Origin: Rhodospirillales bacterium
GTDB lineage: Bacteria; Pseudomonadota; Alphaproteobacteria; MPNO01; UBA2964
Assembly: GCA_002727395.1 (NCBI GenBank)
Contig: PBWY01000071.1
Location: 1-9,126, forward strand
DNA length: 9,126 nt
Reading direction: 5' to 3'
A program made the position numbers and the translations under genes. Of the stretch, positions 1-6,933 are shown one piece after another. The notes under the pieces were generated by a model, which was not told the DNA's origin, ran no database searches, and saw only the letters and a list, made by a program, of their open reading frames with translations. Numbering within the stretch: the first letter of the stretch is position 1; each line of letters begins with the position of its first letter.

Positions 1-1184
1 AACTTCAATCGTTGACCAGAATAGGCGCCACTGACCTCATCTGGAACATCCTCTTTTGCCAGAGCCGCTAGCGCCTTTGCAGCGGCAATTTTCATTTCGT
101 CATTGATGCGCCGGGCTCGCACATCGAGAGCCCCTCTAAAAATATACGGAAAACCAAGTACATTATTAATTTGATTAGGGTAGTCGGAGCGGCCGGTTGC
201 TATAATGGCATCTTTGCGGACTGAACGTACATCTTCTGGGGCAATTTCGGGATCTGGATTGGCAAGAGCGAAGATAATTGGCTTGGCCCCCATTGACTCA
301 ACCATCTTTTTTGTAACAGCATTTGCCACCGAAACGCCAAAAAAAACATCAGACCCTTCAATTGCTTCTTCAAGAGTACGAGCTGGGGTGTCAAGTGCAT
401 AGGCGGACTTCCATTGATTCATTCCTATGTCTCTGTCGCGATAAACAACCCCTTTTGAATCACACAATATGATATTTTTTTTCGAAAAACCCATAGCTAA
501 CAATAATTCTAGGCAGGCAATTGCTGCTGCACCGGCTCCGTTTACTACCATCTTTGTGGTTTTTGGATCACGACCAGTCAGGTCTAAAGCATTTAACAGT
601 CCAGCAGCGGCAATAACAGCGGTTCCGTGTTGATCATCGTGAAAGACCGGAATATCCATGATTTCTTTAAGTTTCTGCTCAATTACAAAACATTCTGGTG
701 CTTTGATATCTTCTAAATTAATGCCCCCAAAGCCGGGACCTAAATATTTTACGCAATTAATAAATTTTTCTACATCACGGGTATCCACCTCTAAATCCAC
801 AGCATCAATATCTGCAAAGGTTTTAAATAAAACGCACTTCCCCTCCATTACCGGTTTGGCTCCTGCGGCACCTAAATCCCCCAATCCCAGCACAGCGGTT
901 CCGTTAGATATTACGGCAACCATATTTCCTTTATTGGTGTAATCGTATATTGATTCCTCTTCTTCAAAAATTTTTAGACAAGGGGCTGCAACGCCGGGGG
1001 AATATGCCAAGGACAAGTCCCGCTGAGTCGTGATTTTTTTGATTGGGGAAATGGAGAGTTTTCCGGGAGGTGGGCCAGCATGCAATGCTAAAGCCTCTCT
1101 TTCCAGATTGCTTATTTTATTGTGGCCGGTACCGCTGCTATTTGCCATTTCTTTTTCTGGTTTTTTTATATTTTCGCTAGCCAT
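1..1184 (-). CDS. maeB: NADP-dependent malic enzyme, MaeB type (N-terminal 394 residues; C-terminus beyond window)
   Basis: Malic enzyme decarboxylates malate to pyruvate and CO2 in the cytoplasm, normally reducing NADP+. I translated the minus strand from the ATG at 1184; the frame stays open to the left edge. Visible motifs are LAYSPGVA with the likely catalytic Tyr61, GAKPVMEGK with the likely catalytic Lys116, the divalent-metal ligands Glu158-Asp159 (NLEDI) and Asp184 (FHDDQHGTA), and the dinucleotide-binding loop GAGAAA at 216-221. The Tyr-Lys spacing of 55 and the metal-ligand spacings fit the bacterial MaeB family as I remember it. MaeB proteins are usually about 760 residues with a C-terminal phosphotransacetylase-like domain, which would lie outside the window, so I cannot confirm it. 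The start is supported by AGGG six bases upstream; Met13 is a weaker alternative. NADP rather than NAD specificity is inferred from the family. The gene is divergent from mutS and contains two 8-base homopolymers (339-346, 475-482) without frame damage. Confidence 0.95.
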   Translation of the reverse strand, partial: MASENIKKPEKEMANSSGTGHNKISNLEREALALHAGPPPGKLSISPIKKITTQRDLSLAYSPGVAAPCLKIFEEEESIYDYTNKGNMVAVISNGTAVLGLGDLGAAGAKPVMEGKCVLFKTFADIDAVDLEVDTRDVEKFINCVKYLGPGFGGINLEDIKAPECFVIEQKLKEIMDIPVFHDDQHGTAVIAAAGLLNALDLTGRDPKTTKMVVNGAGAAAIACLELLLAMGFSKKNIILCDSKGVVYRDRDIGMNQWKSAYALDTPARTLEEAIEGSDVFFGVSVANAVTKKMVESMGAKPIIFALANPDPEIAPEDVRSVRKDAIIATGRSDYPNQINNVLGFPYIFRGALDVRARRINDEMKIAAAKALAALAKEDVPDEVSGAYSGQRLK

Positions 1185-1190
1185 TGCCTT

Positions 1191-1196
1191 CCCTTT
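1191..1196 (-). promoter_or_regulatory. Shine-Dalgarno of maeB
   Basis: Read on the minus strand this is AAAGGG, with a six-base spacer to the ATG at 1184. It supports that ATG over the in-frame Met12 codons downstream. Confidence 0.5.
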
Positions 1197-1232
1197 ACCA
1201 AAGATAGTTTGTTTAACAGGTTATTGGTGGAC

Positions 1233-1261
1233 TTAAAATTAATTTGATTGCAGGATAGAAT
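1233..1261 (+). promoter_or_regulatory. Candidate sigma70-type promoter for mutS
   Basis: TTAAAA at 1233-1238 (4 of 6 to TTGACA) and TAGAAT at 1256-1261 (5 of 6 to TATAAT) are separated by 17 bases. They lie in the 130-base region between the divergent maeB and mutS. This would give a 5' leader of roughly 45 bases before the ATG at 1315. AT-rich DNA yields such matches by chance, so this is only a candidate. I saw no equally good candidate for maeB on the other strand. Confidence 0.3.
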
Positions 1262-1314
1262 TTCTTCCTTTCTACCTAGTTTGTCTACAGTCCATCAGAT
1301 GGTAAACTGATTTT

Positions 1315-1719
1315 ATGATAACTGGTAAAATTGCCCAGACAAAACCGGAAATGTCAAAACAGTCGAAGTCAGTGGCTAAAATCACCCCCATGATGGCGCA
1401 ATATTTTGAGATTAAAAGTTGCCATCCAGATAGTCTCTTGTTTTACAGAATGGGAGATTTTTATGAATTATTTTTCGAAGATGCTTCGAAGGCATCCGAA
1501 GTTCTTGACATTACCCTCACCCATAGAGGCAAGCACATGGGTCAAAAGATCCCGATGTGTGGCGTGCCAGTACACGCCTCTGAAAGTTATCTTAATAAAC
1601 TGATTAAAAATGGATTCCGGGTTGCTGTTTGTGAACAAACGGAGACGCCAGAGGATGCCAGGAAACGTGGAACTAAATCTGTAGTAAAACGAGAAGTTGT
1701 GCGCGTTGTCACGCCTTGA
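1315..1719 (+). CDS. mutS: MutS N-terminal fragment (mismatch-recognition domain only), ending at the premature TGA
   Basis: This is the piece that standard translation would make: 134 residues ending VVRVVTP. It contains essentially all of domain I, including the Phe-Tyr-Glu wedge at 49-51 and the VAVCEQTE segment, and nothing of the connector or ATPase domains. From family structure, domain I alone cannot dimerise or signal to MutL, so I expect no repair function. The first 24 or so residues before TPMMAQYF are poorly conserved, so translation may really begin at 1351. Confidence 0.7.
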   Translation: MITGKIAQTKPEMSKQSKSVAKITPMMAQYFEIKSCHPDSLLFYRMGDFYELFFEDASKASEVLDITLTHRGKHMGQKIPMCGVPVHASESYLNKLIKNGFRVAVCEQTETPEDARKRGTKSVVKREVVRVVTP

Positions 1720-1764
1720 ACGATTACAGAGGAAGGTCTCCTAGACTCCAAAGAGAACAATTAT

Positions 1765-4011
1765 TTGGCGGCGTTGGCCGATTTACGGGGTAATATGGGT
1801 CTTGCGTGGTTAGACATTACAACAGGCTCATTTCAAACCTGTCCGGTCAATATTGGAACGTTGATGGCAGTGTTGGGTCGGATCGAACCCGAAGAGTTAC
1901 TCGTCTCTGATCATCTTCTCCAAAATGAGTCCGCAAAAGGTAAATTAGAAAATTGGGAAAAATCTCTAGTATCTCTTAATAAAAGCCAATTTGATAGCGA
2001 AGTTGCCAAAAAAAAATTGGAAATAACCTTTAAAATGTTTTCGCTTGATGCTTTGGAGAATTTTTCGCGGGCAGAAATTGCCGCTTGCGGAGCTTTGATA
2101 GCTTACATAGAAATTACACAAAAAGGGCGATTGCCCCATCTTCAAAAACCACGTCGAGTATTAAACGATACAGTTTTAGGGATTGATTTTGCTACGCGAC
2201 GCAACCTTGAATTAACACAAACATTATCTGGAGAAAATAAGGGGTCCTTATTTTCTGTAATGGATCATACCACAACCGGAGCTGGGTGTCGCATGCTCAA
2301 AAGTTGGCTCTGTTCCCCTCTGACTAGTGTCTGTGATATTAAAAAGCGGCAAGATGGTGTGCAATTTTTCTTTGACCGTTCGGATTTACGAGATGAATTG
2401 CGAAGAGTTTGTAAAACGGTAGCTGATATAGAGCGACCTCTCTCCCGCTTAACATTGGGGCGCGGTGGTCCTAGGGATATGTCATCTATACGTGAGAGTC
2501 TAAAGGCTGCTCAGACTTTAAAGGATTTATTAAGAACCCCTGCAGAACTCTCCTTACCTACCTTAATTAGTGATATAATAAACCATCTGGGAGGACACCA
2601 AAAACTAGTTGATCATCTCGAACGTGCGATAATAACTGATCCCCCTCTTTTGATCCGTGATGGTGGGTTTTTTGCTGCTGGGTATTCTCCAGAATTAGAT
2701 AAATTCCTTGGTTTGCGTGACAACAGTAGAAAGTTGATTGCAAGCCTCCAATCTAAATATTGTGAAATTACAAATATACCTTCATTGAAAATTAAAAATA
2801 ATAACGTTCTTGGATATTTTGTAGAAGTAACCCCGTCTAACGCGCAGAATATGCCTGATAAGGATGGCTCCCCTTTTCTACATCGTCAGACTCTAGTGAG
2901 CGCTGTTCGGTTTAGTACAGTAGAGTTAACCGAATTAGAGACAGAAATTAAGAATGCGGCTCATCAAGCTCACCAATTAGAATTGGCACTTTTTGAAGCT
3001 TTATTAGAAGAAATGTTAAAATTTACCGATGATATTGCTTTGACAGCCCATGCTACGGCGATGATTGATGTGGTTCTATCATTGGCCATGCTAGCTGAAG
3101 AAAATAGATATGTAAGACCAGTCATAGATGACTCTTTATCATTTAAAATTACTAGAGGCAGGCACCCAGTTGTTGAAAAAATGCTTAATGAAAAGTCTGC
3201 TGAGGGATTTATTCCTAACGATTGTGATTTAGCCGAATCCAATAGGCTCTGGCTGCTTACTGGGCCAAATATGGCTGGAAAAAGTACTTTCCTGAGACAA
3301 AACGCTCTAATAACTATTATGGCTCAAATGGGCTCTTTTATTCCTGCTGACTCAGCACATATCGGCATTGTAGATAGAATTTTTAGTCGAGTTGGTGCAG
3401 CTGATGATCTGGCGCGCGGGCACTCTACTTTCATGGTAGAGATGGTGGAGACGGCAGCAATTTTAAATCAGGCTAATAAACGTTCTTTGGTGATCTTAGA
3501 TGAAATTGGACGCGGGACGGCTACCTTTGATGGTTTATCAATTGCTTGGGCTGCCTTGGAACAGATTCATGACAATAATAAAAGTCGTGCGCTATTTGCC
3601 ACGCATTATCATGAATTAACCTGTCTTGAAACACGTTTGGCTGGAGTACGCTGTTATACCGTCAAGGTAAAGGAATGGAAGAGCGAAGTAATTTTTTTGC
3701 ATCAAGTCATTGTTGGTTCAGCAGATCGGTCTTACGGGATCCATGTGGGCCGGTTAGCTGGGCTTCCGGCGCCAGTGATTAATAGGGCCGAGGAGGTTTT
3801 AAAGGAGTTGCAATCAAAAGGCTATGGAACAAAAGCAACTCGGCTCGCGGAAGAACTGCCGCTGTTTCAATCCACCAATAAGCCTTCAAAAAGTGAAGTC
3901 TCCGAGAAGAAATTATTGGCTGCATTAGAGGCCGTTGACCCAGACGAACTAACGCCGAGAGCGGCGTTAGAATTTGTTTATAAAATTAAGTTTCTTTTGG
4001 GAAAAAAATAA
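1765..4011 (+). CDS. mutS: MutS C-terminal portion (connector to ATPase domains), same frame, downstream of the TGA
   Basis: This continues the mutS frame after the stop. A gene caller may start it at the TTG at 1765. The first in-frame ATG is at 1795, preceded by GGGG at 1787-1790 with a four-base spacer, so a restart giving about 738 residues is conceivable. Such a product would keep the connector, core, clamp and ATPase regions (all nucleotide-binding motifs intact) but lack the mismatch-binding domain. Whether it is made is unknown. I favour reading it as the rear part of an interrupted mutS rather than an independent gene. Confidence 0.55.
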   Translation: MAALADLRGNMGLAWLDITTGSFQTCPVNIGTLMAVLGRIEPEELLVSDHLLQNESAKGKLENWEKSLVSLNKSQFDSEVAKKKLEITFKMFSLDALENFSRAEIAACGALIAYIEITQKGRLPHLQKPRRVLNDTVLGIDFATRRNLELTQTLSGENKGSLFSVMDHTTTGAGCRMLKSWLCSPLTSVCDIKKRQDGVQFFFDRSDLRDELRRVCKTVADIERPLSRLTLGRGGPRDMSSIRESLKAAQTLKDLLRTPAELSLPTLISDIINHLGGHQKLVDHLERAIITDPPLLIRDGGFFAAGYSPELDKFLGLRDNSRKLIASLQSKYCEITNIPSLKIKNNNVLGYFVEVTPSNAQNMPDKDGSPFLHRQTLVSAVRFSTVELTELETEIKNAAHQAHQLELALFEALLEEMLKFTDDIALTAHATAMIDVVLSLAMLAEENRYVRPVIDDSLSFKITRGRHPVVEKMLNEKSAEGFIPNDCDLAESNRLWLLTGPNMAGKSTFLRQNALITIMAQMGSFIPADSAHIGIVDRIFSRVGAADDLARGHSTFMVEMVETAAILNQANKRSLVILDEIGRGTATFDGLSIAWAALEQIHDNNKSRALFATHYHELTCLETRLAGVRCYTVKVKEWKSEVIFLHQVIVGSADRSYGIHVGRLAGLPAPVINRAEEVLKELQSKGYGTKATRLAEELPLFQSTNKPSKSEVSEKKLLAALEAVDPDELTPRAALEFVYKIKFLLGKK
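2008..2016 (+). repeat. A9 homopolymer inside mutS
   Basis: Nine consecutive A encode Lys-Lys-Lys in the connector region. The frame is intact here. Runs of this length are indel hotspots for polymerase slippage. Confidence 0.9.
3949..3970 (+). other. Perfect 9-bp hairpin within the 3' end of mutS
   Basis: Arms CTAACGCCG (3949-3957) and CGGCGTTAG (3962-3970) are perfectly complementary around an AGAG tetraloop. The stem encodes part of the ELTPRAALE segment and ends 41 bases before the stop codon. An AT-rich stretch follows, but without a proper U-tract, so it could be an mRNA-stabilising structure, a weak terminator or simply a by-product of coding. Confidence 0.6.
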
Positions 4012-4031
4012 AAAAAAGAAGTCCTAACTAT

Positions 4032-4043
4032 CTAATCGATTAG
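4032..4043. repeat. 12-bp perfect palindrome CTAATCGATTAG between mutS and glnD
   Basis: This is a perfect twofold-symmetric 12-mer in the 86-base mutS-glnD gap, 10 bases upstream of a TATGAT (4054-4059) that resembles a -10 box. The symmetry is compatible with a dimeric regulator site. It has no T-run after it and no loop, so it is not a good terminator. Confidence 0.4.
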
Positions 4044-4097
4044 CCACACTGATTATGATAGGGATACTTCAATGTAACGAAAAATAAGATATTTTTT

Positions 4098-6869
4098 ATG
4101 ACCGAATCTTTAAAAAGTTGTGATGTTTTTAATTCAGAGTCTATGTGGTTCGAATTAACAGAAGAGTTGGAAGAAGAAACCCCACCCAAAGTTGTCCGTG
4201 CGGCTTTATTAAAAATATCCCATAAGGCCCTAGAAACTGGACGGCTAAAAATTCAGAAACGTTTCGAGGGTAATAAACACCTCGGCGAAGAAACAATCCG
4301 TGCTAACTCTCTATTGATAGACCAGCTACTTAAATTTGCTTTCGAAGTAACGACCACCCGAGTTTATCCTACGGCAGAACCGACCGAGTCCGAGAAAATT
4401 AGTATCGCCGCGGTGGGGGGTTATGGTCGCGGTGAAATGGCCCCATATTCTGACATTGATCTACTGTTTTTGCTTCCATATCGACTAACGCCGCGTGTTG
4501 AACAAATCGTTGAATCAATGCTCTACCTTTTATGGGATCTAGGTTTAAAGGTAGGGCATGCAAGTAGGACCATTGATGAATGTATCCGCTCATCACAAAA
4601 TGATGTTACAATACGAACGTCTATTTTGGAGGTGCGGTTTATATCAGGAAACAGGCCTCTTTTTAATATTCTGAAAAAGAAATTTCTTGACGAGGTTATA
4701 AAAGACTCGGCCCTAGGGTTCGTCGAAGCAAAGCTAAACGAGCGCGATTATCGGCATCGGAGAATGGGGGATTCGCGATATGTTTTGGAACCAAATATAA
4801 AAGACGGGAAAGGCGGATTGCGCGACCTACAAACACTTTTTTGGATAGCCAAGTATTTGTATCAAGTAGATAAGGTTGAGGATCTTATAAAGGAGGGTGT
4901 TCTGACCACACGCGAAGCAAAAAGATTTCAGCGCGCACAAGTCTTTCTTTGGACCGTTCGCTGTTATCTCCATTATCTTGCCGGACGTGCTGAAGATCGT
5001 TTGACCTTTGATTTGCAAACGGAAATTTGCCAAAGGCTGGGTTATAAGGATCGTGCCGGGACACGGGGTGTTGAGCGCTTTATGAAACACTACTACTTAA
5101 CAGCTAAAGAAGTAGGAGATTTAACCAGGATATTTTGTGCTGCGTTAGAGTCCGAGGAGCGTCGAAGTTTGCCATTAGCCTTTGTAAATTTAGATTGGTT
5201 TCGGCGTGATATAGAAGGATTTCCAATTGAGTCAGGGAGACTTTCTGTTTCTTCTGAAAAAGAGTTTGAGGCCAACCCAAAACGAATTTTGGAGCTGTTT
5301 TATGTGGCACAAAAACGGGGAATTGATATTCATCCAAACGCACTGCGGTTTATTACCAGAAACCTCAAAAAAGTGGATTCAATTCGGAAGGAACCCAAAG
5401 CTAACGATTTATTTATAAAAATTTTAACTTCATCTTCCGGTGCTGAGGCTACATTGAGGCGTATGAATGAGTCGGGAGTGTTTGGACGATTTATTCCTGA
5501 CTTTGGTCGAGTTGTAGCTCAAATGCAGCATGACATGTATCACGTGTACACAGTGGATGAACATACTATTTTTGCTATTGGTATTCTCCACAATATCGAA
5601 CAAGGTGGCTTCAGTAAGGATATGCCAGTTGCTAGTGAGGTTATTCATAAAATAAGTTCACGAAAAGCTCTATTTGTAGCATTGTTTTTACATGATATTG
5701 CAAAAGGGCGTGGCGGCGATCACTCTTTATTGGGGGCAAAGATAGCAGACAATTTATGTCCACGTCTCAGCCTTTCCCCCGAAGAGACGGAAACAGTATC
5801 ATGGTTGGTGCGTCATCATTTGCTTATGAGCCGTATTGCCTTCCACCGTGATTTAACCGACATAAAAAGTATTAGGGATTTTGCTAATACGGTGCAGTCT
5901 CTGGAGAGACTTAGGCTACTTTTGTTACTCACAGTCGCTGATATCCGGGCTGTTGGACCCAATGTTTGGAATAATTGGAAAGCTTCTTTGTTGAGGGAGC
6001 TGTATTTTTCTACCGAAGCTGAATTGTCGGGGGGACACAACGCGACTGGTCGTGAATCTCGAATTGAAGCTGCAAAATCCTCTGTTAGGGATGGTTTGAA
6101 AGACTGGGATGAGGAATCCCGTGAAAAATTCATAGCACTTGGTTATGCCTCATATTGGCTGTCAATCGATACTGGTGCTCATTTAAGGCATGCTAATATA
6201 GTTAAGGCTGCAGAAAAGCACGGTCAGGAACTTGCTTTGGATGTTAGAGTAGATAAAGAAAATGATATTACCGAGATAACAATATTTACCGCAGATCATC
6301 CGGGCCTATTCTCTAGAATAGCTGGTGTGATGGCCGTATCTGGAGCCAATATTGTTGGAGCAAAAATTTTTACTATGACCAACGGCATGGCCCTGGATAT
6401 ATTTTCAATCCAAGATTCCAGAAGACAGGCATTTGAAGAAAAATTATCTATCACCCGTTTGTGTGATCGAATTAAAACCACACTTACAGGCGAGTTTAAT
6501 GTGTTAGAAATGTTGGAAAAAGATTCGATTTTACCGCAACGGTCTAATGTTTTTAAAGTACTCCCAAGAGTATTGATAAATAATTCCGCCAGTAGCACTC
6601 ACTCGCTTATTGAGATCAACGCTCTAGATCGAGCCGGGCTGTTACACCAGGTAACTCGGACATTAACACAACTCGGTTTACAAATTTCTAGTGCTTTAAT
6701 TACGACATATGGGGAAAGGGCTGTGGATGTGTTTTATGTAAAAGATGCCTTTGGCATGCAGGTGATTCACAGTGAAAAGCTTAAACAAATTCGTGAAACT
6801 GTTTTAGGAATTATTGCCGATGGTGATGAGATGGTGCAAAATAATCATGTTCCGATCTCAAAAAATTAA
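4098..6869 (+). CDS. glnD: Bifunctional [protein-PII] uridylyltransferase / uridylyl-removing enzyme GlnD
   Basis: GlnD senses glutamine and attaches or removes UMP on PII proteins (GlnB/GlnK), setting nitrogen metabolism. At 923 residues it is within the alphaproteobacterial range and slightly longer than the E. coli protein. The nucleotidyltransferase signature is GGYGRGEMAPYSDID, with Gly107-Gly108 and catalytic Asp119 and Asp121. The conserved EPNIKDGKGGLRDLQ element is at 231-245. The HD hydrolase domain shows LHDIAKGRGGDH with His532-Asp533 and Asp541-His542. Two C-terminal ACT domains, which bind glutamine, begin near residues 727 (TADHPGLFSRIAGV) and 837 (NALDRAGLLHQV). All catalytic elements are present, so both activities are expected. 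No clear Shine-Dalgarno precedes the ATG, which follows a T6 run, but upstream in-frame starts are absent and the N-terminal spacing is normal. It follows mutS by 86 bases and precedes murJ by 64. Confidence 0.97.
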   Translation: MTESLKSCDVFNSESMWFELTEELEEETPPKVVRAALLKISHKALETGRLKIQKRFEGNKHLGEETIRANSLLIDQLLKFAFEVTTTRVYPTAEPTESEKISIAAVGGYGRGEMAPYSDIDLLFLLPYRLTPRVEQIVESMLYLLWDLGLKVGHASRTIDECIRSSQNDVTIRTSILEVRFISGNRPLFNILKKKFLDEVIKDSALGFVEAKLNERDYRHRRMGDSRYVLEPNIKDGKGGLRDLQTLFWIAKYLYQVDKVEDLIKEGVLTTREAKRFQRAQVFLWTVRCYLHYLAGRAEDRLTFDLQTEICQRLGYKDRAGTRGVERFMKHYYLTAKEVGDLTRIFCAALESEERRSLPLAFVNLDWFRRDIEGFPIESGRLSVSSEKEFEANPKRILELFYVAQKRGIDIHPNALRFITRNLKKVDSIRKEPKANDLFIKILTSSSGAEATLRRMNESGVFGRFIPDFGRVVAQMQHDMYHVYTVDEHTIFAIGILHNIEQGGFSKDMPVASEVIHKISSRKALFVALFLHDIAKGRGGDHSLLGAKIADNLCPRLSLSPEETETVSWLVRHHLLMSRIAFHRDLTDIKSIRDFANTVQSLERLRLLLLLTVADIRAVGPNVWNNWKASLLRELYFSTEAELSGGHNATGRESRIEAAKSSVRDGLKDWDEESREKFIALGYASYWLSIDTGAHLRHANIVKAAEKHGQELALDVRVDKENDITEITIFTADHPGLFSRIAGVMAVSGANIVGAKIFTMTNGMALDIFSIQDSRRQAFEEKLSITRLCDRIKTTLTGEFNVLEMLEKDSILPQRSNVFKVLPRVLINNSASSTHSLIEINALDRAGLLHQVTRTLTQLGLQISSALITTYGERAVDVFYVKDAFGMQVIHSEKLKQIRETVLGIIADGDEMVQNNHVPISKN

Positions 6870-6922
6870 AAGTCTTTTTCCCACGCCAACCGTGTTTTGC
6901 TCCTTTCAAGCGGGCCGCGACT

Positions 6923-6927
6923 AGGGG
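6923..6927 (+). promoter_or_regulatory. Shine-Dalgarno of murJ
   Basis: AGGGG lies six bases before the ATG at 6934 and fixes that start. It sits in a locally GC-rich patch (6911-6930) where CGG.CC and GGCCG could pair imperfectly and partly cover it. Confidence 0.6.
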
Positions 6928-6933
6928 CCGTCT

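Larger units (their letters stand above)
1315..4011 (+). pseudogene. mutS: DNA mismatch repair ATPase MutS, full-length frame interrupted by an in-frame TGA at codon 135
   Basis: MutS binds mismatches and small loops, then recruits MutL in an ATP-dependent way. The frame spans 898 residue positions, normal for alphaproteobacterial MutS. In order: the mismatch-binding Phe-X-Glu (F49-Y50-E51 in RMGDFYELF), the stop at codon 135, then the connector, lever, clamp and ATPase domains. Walker A GPNMAGKST is at 650-658, Walker B Asp729-Glu730 in LDEIGRGT, and the conserved His764/766 in ATHYHELT. The C-terminal DPDELTPRAALEFVYK element is present. The stop replaces the Gly of VTPGT, so the sequence reads VTP-stop-TITEEGLL; GGA to TGA is a single change. 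No other stop or frameshift exists, so the lesion is either recent, an error or suppressed. If real, the product is a 134-residue fragment without ATPase, which should be null. The start is uncertain: the ATG at 1315 has no clear Shine-Dalgarno, and the ATGs at 1351 and 1390 are in frame. Confidence 0.9.

Noticed and set aside
1030..1236. Open plus-strand frames in 200-1236 opposite the malic enzyme
   Set aside because: They are antisense to a fully conserved maeB frame and encode nothing recognisable.
1281..1308. TTGTCT / TAAACT promoter-like pair before mutS
   Set aside because: Both boxes match only 4 of 6 and transcription would begin at the ATG; the pair at 1233-1261 is better.
1717..1746. 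UGA followed by a small hairpin (GTCT-CCT-AGAC at 1736-1746), as in selenocysteine insertion
   Set aside because: The stem is only 4 bp with a 3-base loop lacking the expected G-U features, and the replaced residue is a structural Gly in a non-redox protein.
2970..3242. 90-codon minus-strand open frame inside mutS, and similar antisense frames in glnD
   Set aside because: They are shadows of conserved coding sequence, low-complexity in composition and without initiation signals.
4072..4077. ATG-TAA minimal start-stop upstream of glnD
   Set aside because: It is expected by chance in AT-rich DNA and has no ribosome site; noted only because glnD itself lacks a clear Shine-Dalgarno.
6870..6933. 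Possible terminator between glnD and murJ
   Set aside because: Only an imperfect 5-bp GC stem (6911-6930) is present, with no T-run after it; it overlaps the murJ ribosome site instead.
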